Source: DASXIW01 sp036497785
GTDB taxonomy: Bacteria; Pseudomonadota; Alphaproteobacteria; Acetobacterales; Acetobacteraceae
Length of the DNA: 21,143 bases
NCBI GenBank assembly: GCA_036497785.1
Contig: DASXIW010000007.1
Span: 1 to 21,143 of the forward strand
Reading direction: 5' to 3'
This document shows positions 14,858 through 21,143 of this stretch, in pieces. The notes under the pieces are model-generated. The model worked only from the letters and a program-made list of their open reading frames with translations. It made no database searches and was not told the DNA's origin. Every line of letters begins with the position of its first letter. Positions within the stretch are counted from its first letter, which is position 1. The position numbers and the translations under genes were made by a program.

Positions 14858-16483
14858 GTGGAAACCATCGAAGCGGATTACATCGTGGTGGGCGCCGGGT
14901 CCGCCGGCTGTGTCATCGCCGCGCGGCTCACTGAGGACCGGTCCTGTCGCGTGGTGGTGCTGGAAGCCGGCGGCGAGGACAGCAGCCCTTGGATCCATAT
15001 CCCGCTCGGCTACGGCAAGACCATCACCGATCCCCGCGTGAACTGGTGCTACAACACCGAGCCGGAGCCTGAGCTGCATGGGCGCAGCGTGTTCTGGCCG
15101 CGCGGCAAGGTGCTCGGCGGTTCCTCCAGCATCAACGGCCTGCTCTATGTTCGCGGTCAGGCGGAAGATTTCGCGCATTGGCGCCAACTCGGCAATGTCG
15201 GCTGGTCCTTCGAGGATGTGCTGCCCTATTTCAAGCGCTCGGAGGGACGCATCGGCGGACCGAACCAGGCGAAAGGCGACCTGCACGGACGCGGGGGGCC
15301 GCTGGCCGTCAGCGATCTCGGCGACCGCAACGCGCTGAGCGAGGCCTATATCCAGTCCGCCGAAGCGGTCGGGATTGCGCGCAACGACGATTATAACGGC
15401 CCCGTGCAAGAGGGCGTCGGCTATTACCAGGTCACCGCCCGCCGTGGCCGGCGTTGCAGCGCCGCCGTGGCGTTCCTGCGTCCGGCCATGAAGCGGCCCA
15501 ATCTGCGCGTGATCACCCGGGCGCTCGCCGAGCGCGTATTGTTCGCCGGGCGCCGGGCCGTAGGGGTCAGATTCCTAAAGGGCAACACACGATGCACGGC
15601 GCGCGCCACGCGCGAGGTCATCCTGGCGGGCGGCGCGATCAATTCGCCCCAGTTGCTCATGCTTTCCGGCATCGGCCCGGCCCGGCACCTGCAAGATATG
15701 GGGATCGAGGCGGTCCACGAGCTTCCCGGCGTGGGCGCGAACCTGCAGGACCATTTCCAGACCCGCTTCGTCTACAAATGCAAATTCCCGGTCACCGTCA
15801 ACGACATCATGATGAGCCGGCTGAAGATGGCGCGGATGGGCCTGCAATATCTGATGTTCCGCAATGGCCCCTTGACGGTTTCCGCCGGACAGGTCGGCAT
15901 CTTCGCCAAGACCCGCCCCGATCTGCCATCGCCGGACATCCAGTTCCATTTCATCGGCTTCTCCAGCGATCGCCCCGCCCAAGGGCTACATAAATTCTCC
16001 GGCTTCATGCAGAGCGTCTGCCAGCTGCGCCCGGAAAGCCGCGGCGAGATCCTGCTCAAATCCGCCGATCCCACCGCCGCGCCTGCGATCCACCCGAACT
16101 ACCTGGCCGCCGAGCAGGACCGGCAAACGATCGTCGCCGGCCAGAAGCTGGCCCGGCGTATCGCCTCGCAGCCGGCCATCAGCCACTACATCGCCAGTGA
16201 ATATCTGCCCGGCCCTGCCACTGCCACGGACGAGCAGTTGCTGGACCATGCCCGCCAGGCCGGCGGCAGCATCTTCCACCCCTCCGGCACCTGCAAAATG
16301 GGCCCGGACCCGATGGCTGTGGTGGACGATCAACTCCGTGTTCACGGCCTGACCGGGCTGCGCGTCGCCGACGCCTCCATCATGCCCACTGTCGTCTCCG
16401 GCAACACCAACGCCGCCTGCATCATGATCGGCGAGAAATGCGCCGATCTGGTGCGCGGCCAAGCGCTCGCCAGGGCCGCCTGA
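14858..16483 (+). CDS. GMC-family FAD-dependent oxidoreductase (choline dehydrogenase-like)
   Basis: This is a flavoprotein alcohol dehydrogenase of 541 residues, the usual length for BetA-like GMC enzymes. It carries the FAD-binding GAGSAG (12-17) and the second GMC signature at GKVLGGSSSINGLLYVRG (near residues 85-103). The GAINSPQLLMLSGIG signature lies near 264-278. The C-terminal catalytic pair is His474 in FHPSGTCKMG and Asn518 in GNTNAA. It oxidises a primary or secondary alcohol and passes electrons to an acceptor or oxygen. There is no export signal, so it is cytoplasmic or membrane-associated. The GTG start at 14858 has GAGGGA seven bases ahead. Choline itself is unlikely since no betaine genes are near; polyethylene glycol, long-chain or terpene alcohols are common for this group. 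The substrate is not determined. Confidence 0.93.
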   Translation: METIEADYIVVGAGSAGCVIAARLTEDRSCRVVVLEAGGEDSSPWIHIPLGYGKTITDPRVNWCYNTEPEPELHGRSVFWPRGKVLGGSSSINGLLYVRGQAEDFAHWRQLGNVGWSFEDVLPYFKRSEGRIGGPNQAKGDLHGRGGPLAVSDLGDRNALSEAYIQSAEAVGIARNDDYNGPVQEGVGYYQVTARRGRRCSAAVAFLRPAMKRPNLRVITRALAERVLFAGRRAVGVRFLKGNTRCTARATREVILAGGAINSPQLLMLSGIGPARHLQDMGIEAVHELPGVGANLQDHFQTRFVYKCKFPVTVNDIMMSRLKMARMGLQYLMFRNGPLTVSAGQVGIFAKTRPDLPSPDIQFHFIGFSSDRPAQGLHKFSGFMQSVCQLRPESRGEILLKSADPTAAPAIHPNYLAAEQDRQTIVAGQKLARRIASQPAISHYIASEYLPGPATATDEQLLDHARQAGGSIFHPSGTCKMGPDPMAVVDDQLRVHGLTGLRVADASIMPTVVSGNTNAACIMIGEKCADLVRGQALARAA

Positions 16484-16521
16484 CGGCCCCCCCTAATTCA
16501 ACGACCCGCCCGGAGAACCCA

Positions 16522-17064
16522 ATGCGCCTGCCCATACTGAAGCCCGAACAGATGACGCCCGAACAGCGCGCTGTGCACGATGCCACCGTCGCGGGGCGGC
16601 GCGGCCGCATGACGCCGCCCGTGGAGATGTGGCTGCACAGCCCCGGCCTCGCCGCCCGCGCCCAAAGCCTGGGCGAGTTCATCCGCTTTGACACATCGCT
16701 GCCGCACGCGCTCAACGAAATGGCCATACTGATCACCGGCCGCCACTGGCGCGCGAAATTCGAATGGTTCGCCCATCGCCGTATCGCTTTGGAAGCCGGC
16801 CTCGATCCCGCCATCATCGACGCCATCCGCGACGGGCGGGAGCCGGTCCTGGCCGATCCCGGCGCCAAGGCTATCTACGACTACGCCACCACGCTGCAAC
16901 GCACCCACGCCGTACCCCAGGAAATGCACGATGCCATGGTGGCGGCCTGGGGCGAGCGCGGCGTGGTCGATCTCGTCGGGCTGCTGGGCTATTATACCCT
17001 GGTTTCGATGACGCTGAACGCCTTCGAGGTACCGCTGCCCGATGGTGAGATATCCGAGATCTGA
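16522..17064 (+). CDS. Carboxymuconolactone decarboxylase (CMD)-family protein
   Basis: This is a 180-residue all-helical protein of the CMD/AhpD superfamily. The central helix segment HALNEMAILITGRHWRAKFEW and the following AHRRIALEAGLDPAIIDAI are characteristic. There is no CxxC pair, so an AhpD-type peroxidase role is unlikely; it belongs to the decarboxylase-like or unassigned side of the family. The ATG at 16522 has GGAGA five bases ahead, and the frame upstream of it overlaps the GMC gene without similarity. It follows the GMC stop by 38 bases and precedes the thiolase by 31, consistent with one operon. Family members often sit in catabolic clusters where their true reaction is unknown. 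Confidence 0.88.
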   Translation: MRLPILKPEQMTPEQRAVHDATVAGRRGRMTPPVEMWLHSPGLAARAQSLGEFIRFDTSLPHALNEMAILITGRHWRAKFEWFAHRRIALEAGLDPAIIDAIRDGREPVLADPGAKAIYDYATTLQRTHAVPQEMHDAMVAAWGERGVVDLVGLLGYYTLVSMTLNAFEVPLPDGEISEI

Positions 17065-17095
17065 AACGGGCGCGGAAGCAAAAGGGAGACAGGCC

Positions 17096-18265
17096 ATGAC
17101 GGAAGCCTGCATCGTCGGCTGGGCGCACTCGCAGTTCGGCAAGCTGGAAGACCCCGATGTCGAGAGCCTGATCGGCCGGGTCGCCCGCGCAGCCATCGCC
17201 GATGCCGGCGTCGAGCCGGCCGATATCGACGCGGTCTTCGTCGGCCTGTTCAACAACGGCTTCTCCAAGCAGGACTTCCCGTCCTCGCTGGCCCTGCAAT
17301 CCGTGCCGGAACTGCGCTTCCGCCCGGCCACACGCTACGAGAACGCCTGCGCCTCCGGTTCGGCCGCGGTGCATGGCGGGCGCGACTTCCTCGCCGCCGG
17401 ACGCGGCCGCTTCGCGCTGGTGATCGGCGCGGAGAAAATGACCGCCACGCCCGGTCCGGAGATCGGCGACATCCTGCTCTCGGCGGCCTATCGCCGCGAG
17501 GAGGGCGAGATCCCGGCCGGCTTCACCGGGGTCTTCGCCCGCATCGCCGAACGCTATTTCCAGCGCTACGGCGATCAGTCCGACGCGCTGGCCGCCATCG
17601 CCGCAAAGAACCACCGCAACGGCGTGGACAACCCGTACGCGCAGATGCGCAAGGATCTCGGCTTCGATTTCTGCCGCCAGCTCAGCGACCGCAACCCTTA
17701 CGTGGCGCCGCCGCTGAAGCGCACCGATTGCTCCCTGGTCTCCGACGGCGCCGCGGCGCTGGTGCTGACCGACGAAGACACCGCGCGCAGCCTCGCCAAG
17801 GCGGTGCGGTTCCGCGCCGCCGTGCAGGTGAACGACTTCCTGCCGCTTTCCCGCCGCGACCCCACCGCCTTCGAGGGCGCGGCCCAGGCCTGGCACAAGG
17901 CTTTCGAGCAGTCCGGCCTGACGCTGGACGATCTGTCCTTCGTCGAAACCCATGACTGTTTCACCGTCGCCGAGCTGCTGGAATACGAGGCGATGGGCCT
18001 GGCGAAGCCGGGGCAGGGCGCCCGCGCCGTGCTGGAAGGCTGGACCGCCAGGGATGGCCGCCTGCCCGTCAACCGCTCAGGCGGCCTGAAGGCGAAGGGC
18101 CACCCGATCGGCGCCACCGGCGTGTCCATGCACGTGCTCAGCGCCATGCAGCTTACCGGTCAGGCCGGCGACATGCAGCTTGCCAAGGCCGACCGCGCCG
18201 GGGTCTTCAACATGGGCGGCGCCGCTGTGGCGAACTACGTGTCGATTCTTGAAAAGCTGCGCTGA
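17096..18265 (+). CDS. Thiolase-family protein, SCP2/lipid-transfer type
   Basis: This is a 389-residue thiolase superfamily enzyme. The nucleophile is Cys85 in NACASGSAA, and His336 is in KGHPIGATG. The usual second cysteine near the C-terminus is absent (FNMGGAAVANY instead), and HDCF at 286-289 is present. That combination marks the SCP2/SCPx-like thiolases rather than acetoacetyl-CoA thiolases. Such enzymes cleave or modify branched, steroid-side-chain or aromatic-derived acyl-CoAs. They often act with a DUF35 OB-fold partner, which is not seen here. The ATG at 17096 follows a good AAGGGAG ribosome site; upstream in-frame codons overlap the CMD gene. It is the last gene of the run, ending before a strong hairpin. 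Confidence 0.9.
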   Translation: MTEACIVGWAHSQFGKLEDPDVESLIGRVARAAIADAGVEPADIDAVFVGLFNNGFSKQDFPSSLALQSVPELRFRPATRYENACASGSAAVHGGRDFLAAGRGRFALVIGAEKMTATPGPEIGDILLSAAYRREEGEIPAGFTGVFARIAERYFQRYGDQSDALAAIAAKNHRNGVDNPYAQMRKDLGFDFCRQLSDRNPYVAPPLKRTDCSLVSDGAAALVLTDEDTARSLAKAVRFRAAVQVNDFLPLSRRDPTAFEGAAQAWHKAFEQSGLTLDDLSFVETHDCFTVAELLEYEAMGLAKPGQGARAVLEGWTARDGRLPVNRSGGLKAKGHPIGATGVSMHVLSAMQLTGQAGDMQLAKADRAGVFNMGGAAVANYVSILEKLR

Positions 18266-18277
18266 CATCCCGAAGCA

Positions 18278-18300
18278 CCGCGCCGAGGCGCTCGGCGCGG
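18278..18300. terminator. Perfect 10-bp hairpin between convergent genes
   Basis: CCGCGCCGAG (18278-18287) and CTCGGCGCGG (18291-18300) form a perfect GC-rich stem around a three-base GCG loop. It fills the 36-base gap between the thiolase stop and the universal stress protein stop, so it can serve both directions. There is no T-run on either side, so it is a hairpin-type or Rho-assisted terminator rather than a classical one. Confidence 0.7.
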
Positions 18301-18301
18301 A

Positions 18302-19165
18302 TCAATGCGCCAGCAGCACCGGCAGATCCGCCCCCTCCAGCATCCGCTGGGTGACGCCGCCGAACACTGCCTCGCGCAGCCGGCTGCGGCTGTAGCCACC
18401 CATCACCATCAACGTGGCCCCGCGGGACTTCGCCTCCTCCAGCAGCACATCGGCCGCGGCGCGGCCCGCGCGCACCAGATGGCTCACGCTCACCGCGCCA
18501 TTATGCCAGCGCAGCGAGCGCGCCAACCGCTCGGCGGTCGCGTCCTCATGCGCCGCATCCTCGCTCACCGAAAGAATGACGATGCGCTCCGCCCGGTCCA
18601 GCAGCGGCATCGCCGCGAACACGGCGCGGGCGGCTTCCTGCGAGTCCTCCCAGGCGATCACCACGGTTCCCAGCAGGGCAGCGGGGGCATGCTCCGGCGC
18701 AACCAGCAGCGGGCGCCCGGTATCCATCAGCGCCGCCTCCATCACGTCGCGCGCGCTCTCCTGGCCCTGGCGCCGGCGCCCCAGCACGACCAGATCGGCG
18801 AACCGTCCGTATTCCGGCACAAGCTCGGTTTCCGCCCCGGTCTCCAATACCAGATCGGCGGTCACGGCCGCGCCCGGCGCCGCGCCACCGGCGGAAATTC
18901 CCGCATCGGCGCAGAAACCCAGGAAGGATTTCCACGCGCGCGCCTCGGATTGCCGGTTGGTCGCCTCCATCTCATCGACGACGTCCTGCACCCCGCCGCT
19001 GCCGGCCCCGCTGGCGCTCATCGACACCACCAGCTCGCTGATGTCGACACCCACATGCAGGCACTCCAGATGCGCGCCAAACGGCCGCGCCACCAGCGAT
19101 GCCGTGGCCAACACCGCATAGTCGCCGTCTCCGCCGGTCACCGGCACCAGCACATGCTTGATCAT
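18302..19165 (-). CDS. Universal stress protein (tandem UspA domains)
   Basis: This is a 287-residue cytoplasmic protein with two UspA-like halves. The first begins MIKHVLVPVTGG, and the second begins around residue 150 with LLGTVVIAWEDSQEAARAV. The C-terminal half has the ATP-site-like loop VMGGYSRSRLREAVFGGVTQRML near 260-280. The second glycine of the usual G-x2-G pattern is a serine here, so ATP binding is uncertain. The ATG at 19165 follows a GAGGAG ribosome site 7-8 bases upstream. It lies 25 bases after the TPR/glycosyltransferase-like gene on the same strand and is probably co-transcribed with it. USPs support survival under starvation, oxygen or redox stress; no specific stress is indicated here. 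Confidence 0.88.
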   Translation of the reverse strand: MIKHVLVPVTGGDGDYAVLATASLVARPFGAHLECLHVGVDISELVVSMSASGAGSGGVQDVVDEMEATNRQSEARAWKSFLGFCADAGISAGGAAPGAAVTADLVLETGAETELVPEYGRFADLVVLGRRRQGQESARDVMEAALMDTGRPLLVAPEHAPAALLGTVVIAWEDSQEAARAVFAAMPLLDRAERIVILSVSEDAAHEDATAERLARSLRWHNGAVSVSHLVRAGRAAADVLLEEAKSRGATLMVMGGYSRSRLREAVFGGVTQRMLEGADLPVLLAH

Positions 19166-19190
19166 GCGATATCTCCTCGGATCACGGCGG

Positions 19191-20622
19191 TCAGCCCGCC
19201 AGAACAACACGCCGCAGCTCGGCCGCCACTTCGGGCATCAGCAAATCCCAGCGCCGGGGCGCGTAATGGCGGAACAACCGGAGCGACGGATACCATGGCG
19301 TATCGCCCCGTCCTAGCAGCCAGCGCCAATCCGGCGCATAAGGCAACATGATCCAGGCCGGCTTGCCCATCGCGCCGGCGAAATGGCCGATCGCCGTGTC
19401 CACCGTCACCAGCAGATCGAGCCCGTCGATGATCGCCGCCGTATCGGCGAAATCGCCGATCTGCTTGTCGAGATCGACCAATTGGGCGCCCCCCACGTAG
19501 CCGCTCACCTGGGCCGCCGCCGGTCCTTTCTGCAACGACACGAGCGCGATCCCCTCCAGCGCCGCGATCGGCGCCAGGGTTTGCAGGCTGATGGAGCGAT
19601 TGGCGTCGTTGTTGTGGGTCGGCCGCCCCGCCCAGGCAATGCCGATCCGCCGCACCCCGGCGGGGATCTGCGCATCCAGCCTTTCCCGCCACGCTTGCGC
19701 GCGGGCCGGGTCCGCTTGCATATACGGGCCGCCGCCGGGAATATTGTCCAAGCGTGTCCCGTGCAGGCGGGGCAGGCCGGAGAGGGGAATGAAGGCCGCA
19801 TAGTCCGGGCAGTCATCCCAGCGACTGACCAGGGGCATATCCGGGAACATCCCCGCCATGATCGGCACCATTTCCGCACTGCAGGCTATTACGATCTCGG
19901 CGCAGCGCTCGCGCACCCAGGGGATGTAGCGGGCGAACATGACCACATCGCCAAAGCCCTGATCGCCGATCAGCAGCAGGCGCTGGCCCGCCAGCTTCCG
20001 GCCATCCCATTGCGGCCGCTTGCGCTGGGCGGCGATGCTTGGCGGCATCAACGGCTGCGCCCCGGGGATCTGGTAGCGCCACTCATATTCCTCCCAACCT
20101 TGCGCGAACTGCCCCACCAGCAGCAGGGCCTGGGCGTGCTTCATGCGCGCCTGCGGCAGGTTCGGGCGCAGATCCATCGCATGCCGCGCCGAGGCGATGC
20201 AGGCCTCGGTCTCCAGCCGGTCGTAATGCACCATGGCCAGGTTGAACGGCCCGAGCGGGTCGGATGGATCGAGTGCGATCGCCCGCCGCGCCGCCCGCAA
20301 CGCCTCATCCAGCCGTGCCTGCAGGCGATAGACCTCCGACAGCTTGCGGAAATGCGCCGCCTTGATGCCGCCGTCGGTAATCGCCCGTTCCATCAGCTTG
20401 CAGGATATTGCCGCGCCGGAACGCGATGAGCCCCCTCACGTGCAGCGCGTCCGGAAGCTCAGGCGTCGCGTCCAGCACATGTCCAAGCATCCGCTCCGCG
20501 GCATCGAGTCGGCCGGCATCGAGATATTCGGTAATCACCGCGAACAGCTCCGTGGCAGGAACCGGCACTTTGGCGACAAGGCGAGCAGGGGGCGGAGCGG
20601 TCTGGGTCGACGAAGCCGGCAC
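19191..20622 (-). pseudogene. TPR/GT9-like glycosyltransferase gene, frameshifted
   Basis: This is a paralogue of the protein at 9108-10718, shorter in repeats. The N-terminal part starts at GTG 20622, with AAGGAG six bases before it. It encodes a TPR repeat (ELFAVITEYLDAGRLDAAE, then LPDALHVRGLIAFRRGN), but that frame goes wrong after about base 20405 and ends at 20305. The remainder continues in another frame from about 20399 (KLMERAITDGG, then further TPR-like segments) and is intact to the stop at 19191. That remainder includes the GT9-like half with LLLIGDQGFGDVVMFARY and LVTVDTAIGHFAGAMGKP followed by TPWYPSLRLFRH. The whole span is one base off a multiple of three. The repeat spacing suggests a few bases were lost at the junction. 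The downstream 400-residue frame could still be translated from ATG 20393. A sequencing error is possible. Confidence 0.75.
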
Positions 20623-21083
20623 GGCGTTCTCCTTCGGTTCACAAGGCGATCGCCGCAAGCTAGCCGAGTGGCGATCCAGAACGAAATGCCGGGACGGATA
20701 GGCCCCGCACGCAGGATTTGCAGCCAGGCGTCCGGGCTTCCGCGCAACCGCGCTGCCGTACGACACGGCATCGTCAGGGTCGGCCGGCCAGCAGGACGGA
20801 AATAACGAAAATTAACGAATTAATAACCAATAGCTACCGGATAAACGTAAAATATACCGCTTCACAATGTTTCTAACACGATCGTGATCCGGCCATATTT
20901 CGATGGCTTTCTGAATCGTCAGCTGGTCGGAGTGTACGCGATGCACGACATGCCTCACCCTGAAATCTGGCACATCGATCCGGTGACGGCGATTGTAAGG
21001 GGGTCAGGGAATAGCTGAATCGGGTTGTGTCGAGGCCGCATGGGGGATTTCCTGGTCAGGTGCCGGTTTTGTAGCGTGGCGGA
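20623..21083. other. Intergenic region, partly AT-rich, running into an insertion sequence
   Basis: This is 461 bases without an intact gene. Bases 20801-20880 contain only 25 G or C in 80, against a strongly GC-rich background. They include ATTAA/TTAAT arms (20811-20815 and 20820-20824), and just beyond lies the perfect palindrome CACGATCGTG (20877-20886). This is the likely promoter zone for the minus-strand TPR gene and for the small plus-strand frame at 20941. From about 20999 the sequence is probably the left end of the ISAzo13-type element. Confidence 0.5.
20941..21018 (+). pseudogene. Possible 5' fragment of a gene interrupted by the insertion sequence
   Basis: A 25-codon frame starts at ATG 20941 with GGAG eight bases upstream and reads MHDMPHPEIWHIDPVTAIV before reaching the presumed element end (GGGGGTCAGG from 20999) and a stop at 21016-21018. 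The good ribosome site and the AT-rich promoter-like zone before it suggest the start of a real gene cut by insertion. I do not recognise the protein. A chance frame is quite possible. Confidence 0.3.
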
Positions 21084-21143
21084 ATGGTTGATAGCACTGC
21101 GATCCGAGAGCGCTTTGTCGTCCTGTCGCCGCATCTTGACGAG
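20999..21143 (+). mobile_element. Left end of an ISAzo13-family insertion sequence (partial)
   Basis: The transposase start at 21084 implies that the left terminus lies shortly upstream. GGGGGTCAGG at 20999-21008 is the best candidate because it interrupts an apparent reading frame. The right end of the element left of base 315 may read, as its reverse complement, GGGGCCACC, sharing only the GGGG-x-CA beginning. The exact boundary is therefore uncertain. Confidence 0.4.
21084..21143 (+). CDS. ISAzo13-family transposase, N-terminal fragment cut by the window end
   Basis: The last 60 bases are an open frame of exactly 20 codons starting at ATG 21084 (MVDSTAIRERF, then VVLSPHLDE). The IRERF and L-x-P-x-LDE pattern is the typical N-terminus of ISAzo13-family transposases. 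GGCGG lies just before the start. The frame is open at the window edge, so the gene continues outside. It has the same orientation as the transposase remnant at 1-260. The two fragments represent opposite ends of the protein, so they cannot be compared with each other. Confidence 0.7.
   Translation, partial: MVDSTAIRERFVVLSPHLDE

Noticed and set aside
18305..19351. A 348-codon plus-strand frame opposite the universal stress protein
   Set aside because: It is antisense to a gene with clear UspA features and crosses the intergenic gap without any start signal.
1..21143. A proven composite transposon
   Set aside because: Neither flanking element is complete in the window, and ends and target duplications cannot be checked, so this remains a possibility only.
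1..21143. CRISPR arrays, tRNA or rRNA genes, riboswitches, phage or toxin-antitoxin genes
   Set aside because: I looked for evenly spaced repeats, tRNA-like arms and familiar small gene pairs in the intergenic gaps and saw none.

Overview
The window looks like a piece of a GC-rich alphaproteobacterial genome. Codon third positions are mostly G or C. Operons are packed with ATGA, GTGA and TGATG overlaps. It also carries tetratricopeptide-repeat (TPR) glycosyltransferase-like proteins of a kind common in Rhodospirillales and Acetobacteraceae. The family-level placement is inference; no rRNA, tRNA, CRISPR array or ribosomal-protein gene is present to anchor it.

Layout. (1) 1-260 is the 3' end of an ISAzo13-family transposase with a frameshift near its end. 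(2) 315-5233 (minus) is a Dpp/Opp-type peptide ABC importer operon: binding protein, two permeases, then a second binding protein, with no ATPase gene. (3) 5452-9092 (plus, divergent) is a sugar ABC importer with one single-cassette ATPase (Frc-like), followed by an SDR dehydrogenase resembling Caulobacter-type D-xylose 1-dehydrogenase. (4) 9108-10718 (minus) is an intact TPR/GT9-like protein. (5) 10877-11945 holds a second SDR (plus) and a small ABM-domain monooxygenase (minus), with one base between their stop codons. (6) 12007-13544 (minus) is a ZigA/CobW-type zinc-related GTPase coupled to a small unknown gene; a Zur-like palindrome lies just upstream. (7) 13685-18265 (plus) is a run of catabolic-looking genes: an AGE-family sugar isomerase/epimerase, a GMC flavo-oxidoreductase, a carboxymuconolactone-decarboxylase-family protein and an SCP2-type thiolase, ending at a perfect 10-bp hairpin. 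(8) 18302-20622 (minus) is a universal stress protein behind a second TPR/GT9-like gene that is frameshifted. (9) 20623-21143 holds an AT-rich intergenic stretch, a short reading frame that seems cut by an insertion sequence, and the first 20 codons of another ISAzo13-family transposase.

How it fits together. The window looks like an accessory catabolic region: peptide uptake, sugar uptake with periplasm-to-cytosol delivery, oxidation of an aldose by an SDR, sugar isomerisation, alcohol oxidation and thiolytic cleavage. Both ends are ISAzo13-family transposase pieces in the same orientation, so the 21-kb block lies between two insertion sequences. It could be a mobilisable segment or simply an interval between two repeats, possibly a contig bounded by them. 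No single clearly new system is proven. The best leads are the ATPase-less peptide importer with two binding proteins, the sugar importer with its own dehydrogenase, the possibly zinc-controlled divergent ZigA/AGE promoter, and the GMC-CMD-thiolase cluster of unknown substrate.
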